This document shows, piece by piece, positions 1-8,265 of a DNA stretch of 64,000 nt. The notes under the pieces are model-generated. The model was not told the DNA's origin and ran no database searches. It saw nothing but the letters and a program-made list of their open reading frames with translations. Every line of letters begins with the position of its first letter. The first letter of the stretch is position 1. The position numbers and the translations under genes were made by a program. This DNA comes from Streptomyces justiciae (GTDB lineage: Bacteria > Actinomycetota > Actinomycetes > Streptomycetales > Streptomycetaceae): assembly GCF_015163075.1 (NCBI RefSeq), contig NZ_JADDXU010000003.1:744001-808000 (forward strand), in the 5' to 3' direction.

Positions 1-701
1 ACCGCTGCGATCAGGTTCTCCTCATCCTTCGGCGCGCGGCGCAGGTCACCGGTCATCCCTTCGATGATGCGGACGAGCATGCGTCCGCCGGTGGACTTGC
101 CGGCGCCCTGGGGGCCGGTGAGGAACGGGGCGGGCACGGGCACGGACGGTCCGAGGCAGCCGATGAGCCAGGCGAGGGCCAGGCACTCGGTCTCCGCCGT
201 GGCGAAGTTGCACAGCCCGAGCAGAAGATCGATTCCTTTGCCGTTCGTGTCCCGCGCGGGCAGCGGCAGTTCGCCCGTGAGCTGGGTGCGCCGCCAGCAC
301 ACCTCGCGCGGGTCGGGGACCTTGATGTCCCATCCGGTGGGGTGGATGCGGACGGACTGTCCGTCGGCGCGGCCTAGGTCCAGCCAGGTGGCCCCGTCGT
401 ATCCGGGGGCGACGCGGATGTGCACGGGCTGTACGTCCTCGGACAGCGCGAGTGCTTCGATCAAGTCCAACGCCTCCTTGAGTGCCGTGCCGTTGAAGAC
501 GCCGACCCCGTCTTTGAAGAGGCCGACCATGAGTTCCTGGCGGTGGCTTCCGGTGGTGCCCTGGGAGCGGATGGGGCGGGCGACGGGGTGGCCGTTCTTC
601 TGTGCGTAGACGGTGCCGTCGGCGGTGCGGAAGTAGCGGAAGTGGGAGTGCGCGTAGTCGGCGATGACCTCGCGAGCGGGGTTCTTGTCGTCGTCGGACA
701 T
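1..701 (-). CDS. P-loop ATPase/helicase-like protein of the AICE (C-terminus outside window)
   Basis: The protein starts at ATG 701 and 233 residues are visible before the left edge. A Walker A motif GPQGAGKST lies near residues 196-204 (Lys about 202). The N-terminal 190 residues resemble the leader region of ATPases that follow a primase-polymerase in actinomycete elements. It starts 2 nt after the primase-polymerase stop, so the two are surely co-transcribed, and a replicative helicase or loader role is inferred from that. The catalytic remainder (Walker B, sensor motifs) cannot be seen, so DNA-helicase and other AAA functions cannot be separated. Confidence 0.75.
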   Translation of the reverse strand, partial: MSDDDKNPAREVIADYAHSHFRYFRTADGTVYAQKNGHPVARPIRSQGTTGSHRQELMVGLFKDGVGVFNGTALKEALDLIEALALSEDVQPVHIRVAPGYDGATWLDLGRADGQSVRIHPTGWDIKVPDPREVCWRRTQLTGELPLPARDTNGKGIDLLLGLCNFATAETECLALAWLIGCLGPSVPVPAPFLTGPQGAGKSTGGRMLVRIIEGMTGDLRRAPKDEENLIAA

Positions 702-703
702 GC

Positions 704-1543
704 TCAGAGTCCCAACCTGGTGCGGGCGTTGGTCCATGCGTCGGTGCAGTGCCGGGCCGTTTCGCCTTTGGCCTGCGCGGCGGTGAACAGCCGGGCAACG
801 TGTGCTTCGGTGAGGCAGCCGCATCCGCCGTGGGTGGAGAGCACGGCGAGGAACGTGCGGTAGACCGTCGCGTGGATCTCGCTGCGGGCTTCCGTGATGC
901 GCTGCTCCGCCATGGAGAGGCCACGGGCGAGGTAGGCGGGAGTGCGGTGCGGGCAGGCGCCCCGAATGCCCGGTACGGGCACTGTGAGGCTCTGTGGCGC
1001 CCTGTGAGGCTTCGGTGCCTGCTTTACCACCAGCGAGCGCACAACGTCCGGCAGCGGCGCCGTGGCGCCCTCGCCGGGGGCGACCCAACGGGCGTACTGC
1101 ATAAGGGACTTGACGTCCACGCCGGGCCGGACCGCATTCGAGGACGGCATGGTCCCCAGGTAGAACCAGTGCTCACCCCGGGTCGTCGGAACGGTACGCG
1201 TGGCGGGCAGGGTGGCACGGGCCCACTCGATGGCGTCCGTGCTGTCGAGGTCGACGATGGTAAGTCCTGCGCCGCCGGGGTGGTAGGCCACGGCCGCCGC
1301 CTCCCGCCATGCTCGCGCCCACCCAGGGGAGTTGAGGACGTGGGGGTCGGTGGTGGCCGCCGCCCATCCGTGGCACGGGGCCGGGCAGGCGCAGCGGCCG
1401 GGGGTCCGCATGTTCGGCCGGCCGCCGCACGCGTTGCGGGCGCAGGTCGGGCAGTTCCCGAACGGCAGCTTCCCCGCCCGTAACGGCAGCACGGGCAGAC
1501 CGCCGGCCGCGAGCCGCAGGGCGGTGTGCAGGTGCTCGCTCAT
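704..1543 (-). CDS. Bifunctional DNA primase/polymerase (Prim-Pol type replication protein)
   Basis: This 279-residue protein has the AEP primase-polymerase signature: a VDLD acidic motif at residues 97-100, a downstream His-containing strand (GEHWFYLG, 123-130), and an N-terminal Cys cluster (CPTC, CAC, C57) that may bind zinc. Prim-Pol proteins are one of the replication-protein classes of AICEs and prime rolling-circle or theta replication of the excised form (family knowledge). Its ATG overlaps the TGA of the methyltransferase (ATGA at 1540-1543), and the ATPase follows after 2 nt. The row of genes reads as a replication module. Confidence 0.85.
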   Translation of the reverse strand: MSEHLHTALRLAAGGLPVLPLRAGKLPFGNCPTCARNACGGRPNMRTPGRCACPAPCHGWAAATTDPHVLNSPGWARAWREAAAVAYHPGGAGLTIVDLDSTDAIEWARATLPATRTVPTTRGEHWFYLGTMPSSNAVRPGVDVKSLMQYARWVAPGEGATAPLPDVVRSLVVKQAPKPHRAPQSLTVPVPGIRGACPHRTPAYLARGLSMAEQRITEARSEIHATVYRTFLAVLSTHGGCGCLTEAHVARLFTAAQAKGETARHCTDAWTNARTRLGL

Positions 1544-2232
1544 GCGGCCACCTCCCATTCCGGAGCAAGCTGCGCGAGTGCGGCACGGCCGATGTGCTGG
1601 GCATAGGCGGGCGGGATGCATTCGCGGATGCCGTCGCGGTTCATCCACGGCACCCCGAGCACCTCGCGGGCGAGGGCGACGCCGGAGAAGTTGCCGACGA
1701 ACTGCCCGTAGTGGCCGGGCGGGACGGGGCGGCCCATCTTGGCCTGCGGCACCAGATGCACAGAGTGCTCCGGCTGATCCAGATGGAAGCCGCCGCCGGT
1801 CTCGAAGTAGCGGTGGCGGTAGTTGGCCAGGCGGAACATCTGCCCGCACAGCATCACCGGCTTGTGCAGCTTCGGGACGGCGCCGCGCACGTTCTCCATC
1901 ACCCATGGCCGTCCGGTGGCTTCCAGGGCGGCACGGGTGGGGGCGATCAGGTCCGGGTGGGTGTTGCCCTGGAGGCGCTGGCACTCGCTGTCGTGCTGGC
2001 AGGGCGGTGAAGCGTGGATGAAGTCAAACTCTGCACCGTGGGCGCGCACGAACGCGATGGCGTCGGCCTGGATGAACCGGAAGGGGTAGCGGGGCTGCGG
2101 GGCGATGTCGACGCCGGTCACGTCGAACCCGGCGTCGCCGTAACCCTTTCCGGCGCCGCCCTGGCAGCAGTACAGATCCAGCAGGCGGGGCCTGTAGCCG
2201 GGTACTCGCCGGATGTCGGTGGGTTGCGTCAT
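1540..2232 (-). CDS. Orphan C5-cytosine-methyltransferase-like protein
   Basis: The 230-residue protein has an SAM-binding motif I (LDLYCCQGGAGKGY, 18-31), the C5-MTase catalytic loop SPPCQ (75-79) and the motif VI segment ENVRG (113-117). It is short for the family, with almost no target-recognition region, as in small phage and plasmid versions. No restriction endonuclease lies nearby, so a protective or regulatory modification of the element is inferred. A GGAGG ribosome site sits 9 nt before the ATG. It overlaps the primase-polymerase start by four bases. Confidence 0.85.
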   Translation of the reverse strand: MTQPTDIRRVPGYRPRLLDLYCCQGGAGKGYGDAGFDVTGVDIAPQPRYPFRFIQADAIAFVRAHGAEFDFIHASPPCQHDSECQRLQGNTHPDLIAPTRAALEATGRPWVMENVRGAVPKLHKPVMLCGQMFRLANYRHRYFETGGGFHLDQPEHSVHLVPQAKMGRPVPPGHYGQFVGNFSGVALAREVLGVPWMNRDGIRECIPPAYAQHIGRAALAQLAPEWEVAA

Positions 2233-2322
2233 GCTGGGAGACCTCCAACAGGTCTGTAGAGGACTGGAGACAAGGGCGACCCCGCGACTTTGGCGAGACG
2301 TGAGGGGTCGCCCTTGGCGTAA

Positions 2323-2799
2323 CTAATGGCGGTTGTTGGTCCGGGCCCACACGCCGCGCGTGGTGGTGTGGGTGTGGTGCTGTTCCTGGTGGATGGGCCC
2401 GGTGTAGTGCTGGTGGATCTCAGGGGCGGGCTTGGCCCTGGTGGCGAGGCGGGCGAGGGCGAGCACGAGGGCGGTCGGGGCACCGAAGACGAGTCCGCAC
2501 ACGATCGGGTCGGCGAACTGCGAGACGTACATGAGCACGGCCGCCGTGCCGCCGACCATGGTGGTCGCGGTGCCGCCGGCGAGCATGACGATGCTTGCGT
2601 CGGTGGCGCCCTGACTCATCGGGGGCCGTCCGGGCTGTGCGACGGGCGGGGTGTCGCCGTGGGCAGGGATGGGGGTGTGGTCGCGGTAGGCCGTGGGCCG
2701 GTAGGCGTCGTCGATGATCCGGCGCGCCTCCGCGTCGGCCACGTCCGCGCTCATCCGGACGTCGGAACGAGGGGTCTCAGGGGCGTGTTCGGGGTACAT
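2323..2799 (-). CDS. Small two-helix membrane protein next to traB
   Basis: The gene encodes 158 residues with an acidic, Pro-rich N-terminus of about 65 residues. Two hydrophobic segments follow at about 69-90 and 97-116, then a His/Thr-rich tail. GGAAGGG precedes the ATG. It lies between traB and the replication genes, where Streptomyces elements usually carry small Spd-type spread proteins for mycelial plasmid transfer. I recognise no specific family, so a spread or transfer role is inferred only from position and topology. Confidence 0.6.
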   Translation of the reverse strand: MYPEHAPETPRSDVRMSADVADAEARRIIDDAYRPTAYRDHTPIPAHGDTPPVAQPGRPPMSQGATDASIVMLAGGTATTMVGGTAAVLMYVSQFADPIVCGLVFGAPTALVLALARLATRAKPAPEIHQHYTGPIHQEQHHTHTTTRGVWARTNNRH

Positions 2800-2823
2800 G
2801 CGGAATCCCTTCCGAGCATGGGT

Positions 2824-3003
2824 CAGGGAGGCAACGGCACCCCCTTCGGGGTGCGCTGTGGAGGGGGTTTTCGGGGTCTGACCTGGGGTGCCTCCCTGCC
2901 TCCCTGGACGATCATTCGTGCAGGTCAGGGCCAGGGAGGCGGGTCAGGGAGGGGGGCAGGGAGTTCTCCCTGTCTCCCTGACCCGGGGCGGCTTGCCTCC
3001 CTG
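2824..3003. repeat. Array of 8-bp CAGGGAGG/CCTCCCTG repeats (candidate clt / TraB recognition site)
   Basis: Six exact copies of the octamer start at 2824, 2891, 2899, 2932, 2945 and 2996 (three in each orientation). Three one-mismatch copies lie at 2957, 2965 and 2973. The array fills the gap directly downstream of traB. In Streptomyces plasmids the cis-acting transfer locus is a set of 8-bp repeats beside traB, bound by the TraB C-terminal winged helix (known). The octamer here differs from the classic GACCCGGA. Confidence 0.55.
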
Positions 3004-5127
3004 TCACTCGGAGGCGGAAGCGGAACCGTCTGCGTCGCGGTTGGCGAGGGCGGTGGTGACGCGGTCGCGGGCGACGACCATGCGGCCGTCGGACTTGTAC
3101 GGCTCCGCGCCGGCCGCGTCGAGAACGCGCTTGAGGTCGAGGAACGACCAGCCGCCGTAGGCGTCCGCGTCGAGGGCGGCGAGGCGGTTGATGACCTCCT
3201 GCGTGCGCACCCGGGCATCGCTGCCCAGCACGCTCGCGATGTCCGCCAACGCGTCGCGCTCCACACCCTTCTCGATCACGTGCAGCGTCGTGACGCCGCT
3301 GCGCATCGCCTTGGCGCGGGCGGCGATGGCCTTGGCGTCGTCGTCGCCGATGAAGTGCGTGCGCACCGTGATCGAGGACTGGCCCTTGGGGATGTCGATG
3401 CCGTCGGACGCGACGACCAGCGTTCCCTTGTCCAGGCCGGGGCGCAGCAGGTTGGGGGCGGCGCCGCCGTTGACGGCTTTCTCTCCGAGCGCCATGACGG
3501 CCTGCGACTCCGTACCGAGGGCGAGAGCGGCGCGGGTGTGTGCGCCCTCGCGGACCAGCTTGGGGAGGTTCTGGTCGGTGGGGTCCTGGGTGCCCTGCCA
3601 CATCAGCACGTTCACGACACGGCCCTGGTTGTGGATCTTACGAACGGCCATGAAGTACCGGCTGGTGGCCTTGGAACCGCCATACGGGCGGCCCTCGTCG
3701 TCCTTGACCGGGCACATGAACGCGACCTGTGCCTCGTCCACGATGCAGATCAGCGGATCGAAGACCATGCTCGGGTCGTGCTGACGTGCGGCGATGCGGC
3801 GGTTCATCTCATCGACCACGGCCTCAACCATCTCGGTCGCCTCGATCACGTGCTCATCGGTCGGCCCCTGGATCAGGACCGTGGCGATGCCGTCGAACAT
3901 GGCCCAGTCACCGCCCTTGAGGTCGGCAAGCCGGAACTCCACTGTCTTGTCCAGCGCGGCCCATAGGGCCAGGGAGCGCAGGGACGCGGTTTTGCCCTGG
4001 TTGGACAGGCCCGTGATCAGCAGGTGGCGCTGATACAGGCTCAGAGCGGCGGCATCGCCGCGCAGGTCCTGGCCCCACGGGGCGCGGCCCGTCTTGTAGT
4101 TCGCGGTGAGGGACTCGTCGGTGACCAGTGGCGAGGGCCCGATCGGCTCATCGAGGGCGCCGGAGTCGGCGACCCACAGCCGGACGGTGCGGGCTGCCTC
4201 GGGGATGGTGATGAACACCTCGTGCTCGTGCCGGGTGAGGTTCTCCGCGAGCTTGCGCCGACGCTGCTGCACCTCGTTCGTGGACACCCCCGAGGGGAGG
4301 GTGACGTCGACCTCGACACCGCATCCGGCGATCGTGATCGGCGAGAGCATGGACGCGCCGACATCGCCCATCTCCTTGATGGCGTTCCGCAGGGCCGGGA
4401 TGCCCAGGTCCCGCAGGGCCTTGACGACGATCGACGGGGTGATCGGCTCGCCCTCGCCCGAGCGGACGTTGGCGGGCAGCGCCCACTGGGGTGCGGCCTG
4501 CTGCTGCCGGCCGACCGACCACATACCCAGCAGCGCGAACAGCGGGCCGAGGACGACCGCGTACGGCCAGATCACCTGGACGATGTGGATCAGGGCGCCG
4601 ATGAACTCGATGGTGGCCGAGAGCGGGGTGATGACGTCTTTGACGTCCTTGGTGTTCAGGGCCATGACGATGCCGAGGGCGACCAGGATGCCGATGCTCA
4701 TGCCGGTGCCCACGGCGACGCCCTTGGCCGCGTCCAGCGGGGAGTGGAGCAGGTCCATGCGGCGGCGGTGGCGGGCGTCGCGGAAGCGCTGGAGACGCTC
4801 CTCCCATTCCTCCGCGACCTCCAAGTTGCCTTGGGCTTCGGCGGCGCGGAGCATGCGCTCATAGCGGGCCCCGGTCCGGCCGTCCCACGTGCGACGGGCC
4901 ATGATCCGGCCCCCGTTGAACGTGTAGAGGCTGTGCCGGGCGATGGCGCGGCCGGCGGTCGTGGTCCGCTCATCGGTAGCGATACGCCGTATGGCGCGAC
5001 CGGAGCGCACCCACAACGGCACGAGCGGGGCCGGGGCGAGGTCGGTGACCACGGTCAGGGTGGTCACGGTGCCGGCGTCGGCGGGCGGGTCGGTGTCCTT
5101 GTGCAGGTTGATGACGTTCTCGGTCAT
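3004..5127 (-). CDS. traB: TraB/TraSA-type FtsK/SpoIIIE DNA translocase
   Basis: This is the conjugative pump that moves double-stranded DNA between hyphae. It is 707 residues from the ATG at 5127, chosen because GGAG lies 10 nt upstream; an ATG 27 nt earlier has no ribosome site. Two or three membrane segments lie at about 140-225, Walker A GLSNQGKT has its Lys at 379, and Walker B LICIVDEAQ lies near 460. The last 75 residues look like a winged-helix gamma domain of the kind that reads the clt repeats. The repeat array follows immediately. Confidence 0.9.
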   Translation of the reverse strand: MTENVINLHKDTDPPADAGTVTTLTVVTDLAPAPLVPLWVRSGRAIRRIATDERTTTAGRAIARHSLYTFNGGRIMARRTWDGRTGARYERMLRAAEAQGNLEVAEEWEERLQRFRDARHRRRMDLLHSPLDAAKGVAVGTGMSIGILVALGIVMALNTKDVKDVITPLSATIEFIGALIHIVQVIWPYAVVLGPLFALLGMWSVGRQQQAAPQWALPANVRSGEGEPITPSIVVKALRDLGIPALRNAIKEMGDVGASMLSPITIAGCGVEVDVTLPSGVSTNEVQQRRRKLAENLTRHEHEVFITIPEAARTVRLWVADSGALDEPIGPSPLVTDESLTANYKTGRAPWGQDLRGDAAALSLYQRHLLITGLSNQGKTASLRSLALWAALDKTVEFRLADLKGGDWAMFDGIATVLIQGPTDEHVIEATEMVEAVVDEMNRRIAARQHDPSMVFDPLICIVDEAQVAFMCPVKDDEGRPYGGSKATSRYFMAVRKIHNQGRVVNVLMWQGTQDPTDQNLPKLVREGAHTRAALALGTESQAVMALGEKAVNGGAAPNLLRPGLDKGTLVVASDGIDIPKGQSSITVRTHFIGDDDAKAIAARAKAMRSGVTTLHVIEKGVERDALADIASVLGSDARVRTQEVINRLAALDADAYGGWSFLDLKRVLDAAGAEPYKSDGRMVVARDRVTTALANRDADGSASASE

Positions 5128-5178
5128 GCTGGGACTGCTCCTGACTGCCCTCATGCGGGCGGGAGTTGAGAGAAAGAG

Positions 5179-5219
5179 GTCGGGGCGGTCGGGACCGTGG
5201 CAGGGACGGCCGCCCCGAC
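5179..5219. terminator. GC-rich hairpin upstream of traB
   Basis: The arms GTCGGGGCGG (5179-5188) and CCGCCCCGAC (5210-5219) are perfectly complementary around a 21-nt loop. The hairpin lies between the small Cys-rich gene and traB. It is followed on the minus strand by a CTCTTTCTC tract, so partial termination or an RNA stability element before traB is possible. Confidence 0.45.
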
Positions 5220-5276
5220 GCTCAAGGCAGGAACGTGCAGGTCACACAACGTGCGGGATGTGCGCGGTGGGCGTGG

Positions 5277-5447
5277 TCACCACCAACTCGACTTCTTCTT
5301 CGGCACCCGGTTCGGGCAGCCGTTGACCATGTGATCCACGCACGGCCCGCAGTCCTCACGGGGACGGAGGCGGCGGTGGATGCTGCGGTCGTGGGCGTGC
5401 TGCCAGCACTGCGGGCACTCGTCCGGAGGCGTCTGCGTGCGGGCCAT
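5277..5447 (-). CDS. 56-residue Cys-rich small protein
   Basis: The gene encodes 56 residues with two CxxC pairs (CPQC and CGPC) plus a further Cys, a likely small zinc ribbon. It begins 2 nt after the stop of the preceding gene, so translational coupling is likely. Its C-terminus is PKKKSSWW, nearly the same as the KKSSGWW tail of the adjacent upstream protein. The function is unknown. It is probably real because its position, coupling and composition fit the operon. Confidence 0.65.
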   Translation of the reverse strand: MARTQTPPDECPQCWQHAHDRSIHRRLRPREDCGPCVDHMVNGCPNRVPKKKSSWW

Positions 5448-5449
5448 GG

Positions 5450-5767
5450 TCACCACCAGCCCGAGGACTTCTTCGCGGCCTTGGCCTGCGCATACTCGCT
5501 GACGATGCGCTGCCGCTCGGTCTGCAACGCGGTCATCTCAGCAGTCAGCCGGGTCAGAACCGACTGCTTGAGCATCTCCAGCCGGTGCTCCGCACGACCG
5601 GTGCTCTTGCTCCGCGCGGCGCGGTAGGAGCCGCGCACCAGGGCGCCGGTGATCTGGCGGCGTTCGCTGCTGGTCAGCGGCCACCACTCGTCATTGTGGA
5701 CCGCTTCGATCTTCCGCCGGGTGTGCTCGATTTCCTTGTCCAGGCGGCGGGTGTTTGGCCTGCCCAT
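5450..5767 (-). CDS. Basic helical protein of unknown function (105 aa)
   Basis: The protein is strongly basic and predicted largely helical, with a probable coiled coil over residues 60-95. It starts 2 nt after the end of the 83-residue gene upstream, and the Cys-rich gene follows after another 2 nt. It ends in KKSSGWW. I recognise no domain. The gene set between the GntR repressor and traB is typical AICE conjugation cargo. Confidence 0.6.
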   Translation of the reverse strand: MGRPNTRRLDKEIEHTRRKIEAVHNDEWWPLTSSERRQITGALVRGSYRAARSKSTGRAEHRLEMLKQSVLTRLTAEMTALQTERQRIVSEYAQAKAAKKSSGWW

Positions 5768-5769
5768 GC

Positions 5770-6021
5770 TCAGCACCCCCCGGACGCGTCGGCGGTCGAC
5801 GTGGGCGGGGCGGGGATGAGCATGATGGAGATGGCGTCGGGGGTGGCGGTGGCGCCCTGGTCGGCGAGCCACGCCAGGATGTCCCCCATCGCCTTGGCGC
5901 GGCAGTAGGGGGCGCCGACGGGCGGGACGACCGTACCGATCGCCCACACCTTCCCGTGTCCGGCAACGTCCACCCAACCGTGCCAGTCGTAGACGAAGGT
6001 GGTGCGCGGGATGCTGCTCAC
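5770..6021 (-). CDS. Hypothetical AICE protein (83 aa)
   Basis: The 83-residue protein has no membrane segment or clear motif. Its N-terminal half is rich in aromatics (FVYDWHGWVDV) and its C-terminus is Pro/Thr/Ala-rich. It is spaced 33 nt from the zinc-binding gene upstream and 2 nt from the next gene. No function can be assigned. Confidence 0.55.
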   Translation of the reverse strand: MSSIPRTTFVYDWHGWVDVAGHGKVWAIGTVVPPVGAPYCRAKAMGDILAWLADQGATATPDAISIMLIPAPPTSTADASGGC

Positions 6022-6054
6022 AGCAACTCCTTGCAGATGGTGGGGTGTTGGGGT

Positions 6055-6444
6055 TCAGCCAGCGGTGCGCTGTTCCTCGGTGGCCAGGCACAGGCCGCAG
6101 ATGCCGTGCCGGGTCGACAGGCAGTAGCTGTAGGTGATCTGGCAGGCCGGGCAGGTGCGGCGGGCGTGCATCGCCAGGGCGAGGGCGCCCCACTTGCGCG
6201 AGGTCATCGGACGTACCGGCAGCGCGAGATCGAGGCGGTAGAGATAGGCCACGCGCGGGCCGCCGGTACGGCGGTTGATGCGCATCACCTGCGCCGCTAC
6301 CGGCTGACCGCCCGGACGCAGTCCCAGGGTCCGTAACTGCCGGCGCGTGGCCAGGCCGTCCGGGGCGAGCTTCCACGGGTAGGTGGGGATGCCGTGCAGG
6401 GCGCCGGTGGGGTCGAAGCACTTGCCGTACACGCCGTACATCAC
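6055..6444 (-). CDS. RRQRL-motif-type zinc-binding protein
   Basis: The gene encodes 129 residues. It carries an RRQLRTLGLRPGG segment near residues 34-46 that matches the RRQRL-motif proteins common in actinomycete integrative elements. Two CxxC pairs near residues 98-119 (CPAC, CGLC) form a probable zinc ribbon. Its ATG overlaps the stop of the preceding membrane protein gene (6441-6444). The role in the element is not known to me; nucleic-acid binding is the simplest inference. Confidence 0.7.
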   Translation of the reverse strand: MMYGVYGKCFDPTGALHGIPTYPWKLAPDGLATRRQLRTLGLRPGGQPVAAQVMRINRRTGGPRVAYLYRLDLALPVRPMTSRKWGALALAMHARRTCPACQITYSYCLSTRHGICGLCLATEEQRTAG

Positions 6445-7556
6445 GGCGCCGCGACAGTCTTGGCCGCGCGCTCAGCGAGCAGAGCATCACGCAGCTTGCG
6501 GGCATTGGCCGGGGAAGTGTGGATCGCCCTGCGGATACCCTCCGCGGTCACCTTCTTGTCCGGCCAACCCTTCACTGCCTTCCGCGCCTCATCGAGCAAC
6601 GCCGCGTAGGTGCGCCGGGGTTGGGTCGATCGGGCCGACTCGGGAAGTCGACCGGTCGCCGTACGCGGGCGGGTCGATGCCGCCGCCACCGTGCGCGGAG
6701 CAGGTGCAGGGATCGGGGCGGCCGGTGCGGTGATGGCGGGCATCGGCTTGAGCGGGAGAATCGACTTGCCCAGGTCGACCGCGACCGGATCGGGCACGCT
6801 TAACCGGGACAAGGTGACGACCGGAGCGGGGGTCGATTCCCCCAGGTCAGCCATAGACCGTTTCCTGATGGTCTCGGTAGATTCCTCCGCATTTGCGTCC
6901 TGGGGGAGTGCGGGGGCGGTGGGGGTGCCGAACATGGCCGCCAGGGCGGCATCGGCGCCCTCGGTGACCCGATCGCGCTGCACGTCGAGCAGCCTCGATC
7001 CGAGCGCGGTGTCACCGACCCCGATCCTGCGGGCCAGGCGCCATGACTTGCGTTCCGACCACTTCTTGACCCGATCGCTCGGGTGCTGGGCGGCGCGGGC
7101 GCGGTGGTAGGCGAGCGCCTGAACGAGGTCGGCGGTGTGCCGCTCGTGCTCCGCGTCGCGGCCGTCGGTGTGCACCACGATCCTGCGGGCGAGGAACGCC
7201 ATGCCCTCGGCCGAGACGGACATGCCCAGCGGGGTCAGGGCGTAGATGACGGTGCGGGCCGGGTCGGGTGCGGCCATGGCCCCCATCACGGACGCGGCGG
7301 CGGGCAGGGCCCACAGTCCGAGGCGGACGATGCGCGGGGAGGACTGGCCCAGCATGGTCAGGCCGAGCAGGACCAGGGCGAGGACCGCCGTGGCGCCCTC
7401 GCCCGCTCCGAGCGCTCCGAGGGCGGTGCCGGTGCCGTAGGCGTGGCCGATGTTGCTGTATGTGCCGATCCCGCCGACCACGCCGGTGGCGAGCATCGGC
7501 ACGAACGCGGCTGTCAGCACACCGATCTGAACCTTCGTCAACTCGGTCCGGTGCAT
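6441..7556 (-). CDS. Spd-like polytopic membrane protein with basic C-terminal tail
   Basis: This 371-residue protein has about four N-terminal membrane helices (11-32, 44-67, 77-95, 101-125). A charged cytoplasmic region follows, with the basic stretch VKKWSERKSWRLARR. A long Pro/Ala linker leads to a C-terminal 55-residue domain that looks like a helix-turn-helix. Both ends overlap neighbouring genes by 3-4 nt. Membrane proteins with soluble tails are typical of conjugation modules in these elements, and a spread role is inferred. Confidence 0.6.
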   Translation of the reverse strand: MHRTELTKVQIGVLTAAFVPMLATGVVGGIGTYSNIGHAYGTGTALGALGAGEGATAVLALVLLGLTMLGQSSPRIVRLGLWALPAAASVMGAMAAPDPARTVIYALTPLGMSVSAEGMAFLARRIVVHTDGRDAEHERHTADLVQALAYHRARAAQHPSDRVKKWSERKSWRLARRIGVGDTALGSRLLDVQRDRVTEGADAALAAMFGTPTAPALPQDANAEESTETIRKRSMADLGESTPAPVVTLSRLSVPDPVAVDLGKSILPLKPMPAITAPAAPIPAPAPRTVAAASTRPRTATGRLPESARSTQPRRTYAALLDEARKAVKGWPDKKVTAEGIRRAIHTSPANARKLRDALLAERAAKTVAAP

Positions 7557-8002
7557 CAGGCACCCCCGGCGGTCAGCAGGAGGGCGAGGACGAGCAGGGC
7601 GCCACCGGTCAGGGTGAGGTCGACCGCGCGGCGCAGGCACGTGAACTTGGCGACCGCGAGCCGGGACAGTCCCGCGACGTCGGCGGCGAGATCCCCGCCG
7701 TTGACATGCTGGGTGATCTCCTCGGCGGTGAGGGTGGCCCACAGCGGGAAGCCGTGCCGCCCTCGCAGGTTCGGGCGGACCGACCGCAGCAGCAGGCCGG
7801 CCGCCGCGACCAGCAGCGCCATCCCCGCGCCGCCCGCCACGTAGGCGGGCACGTTCAGCGGCAGGTCTCGGGCGATGGTCCAGGCGCCGGCGAGGGCCGC
7901 GCCGACGAACGCCAGCAACAGCGCCGTCTTGTTGTCGGTGCGGGCGATCTCCGCCTTCACCTCAGCGTGCGCGGCCGTCAGGTTTTCGGGCCGGGTGCTC
8001 AC
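7556..8002 (-). CDS. Pycsar-effector-type (PycTM/DUF5706-like) membrane protein
   Basis: The protein is 148 residues: an N-terminal helix with R21-T-D-N-K, two membrane helices (about 26-45 and 51-72), a short linker helix and a third membrane helix (127-146). This RTDxK...TM-TM layout is that of the PycTM membrane module, which acts as the toxic effector in pyrimidine-cyclase anti-phage systems. No nucleotide cyclase lies beside it. Instead it is coupled at both ends (ATGA overlaps) inside the conjugation operon. An element-maintenance or exclusion role is therefore as likely as defence. Confidence 0.65.
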   Translation of the reverse strand: MSTRPENLTAAHAEVKAEIARTDNKTALLLAFVGAALAGAWTIARDLPLNVPAYVAGGAGMALLVAAAGLLLRSVRPNLRGRHGFPLWATLTAEEITQHVNGGDLAADVAGLSRLAVAKFTCLRRAVDLTLTGGALLVLALLLTAGGA

Positions 8003-8265
8003 GCGGCACCCCCGGCGGTGCCGGTGGCGACCTGGTTGGCGAGCGTGCGGCGTGCGGAGAGCAGCCGCCGACGGGCGCGGCGGATGCGCTGGGCGTCCAG
8101 CTCGGTCGGCGTGCGGTCGAGGGTGGTGATCTGCGCGTCGATCAGGTCGACGTCCGCCAGGATGACGGGCATCTCCCGCTCGATCGCGTCCAGCTCCGCG
8201 TCCGTCGGCTCCATGAAGTCGGCGAACGCGGTAACAGCATCCTGAACAGTCACGATGGGGCTCAT
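7999..8265 (-). CDS. Small acidic helical protein, probable DUF6284 family
   Basis: The gene encodes 88 residues, predicted all-helical, with an acidic core (MEPTDAELDAIEREMPVI) and a basic helix after residue 60. It is the first gene of the leftward conjugation operon and overlaps the PycTM-like gene by 4 nt. I recall similar proteins as DUF6284 in Streptomyces elements. The function is unknown. Confidence 0.6.
   Translation of the reverse strand: MSPIVTVQDAVTAFADFMEPTDAELDAIEREMPVILADVDLIDAQITTLDRTPTELDAQRIRRARRRLLSARRTLANQVATGTAGGAA

Noticed and set aside
1540..2232. Restriction-modification system
   Set aside because: Only a methyltransferase-like gene is present; neighbours are replication and conjugation genes.
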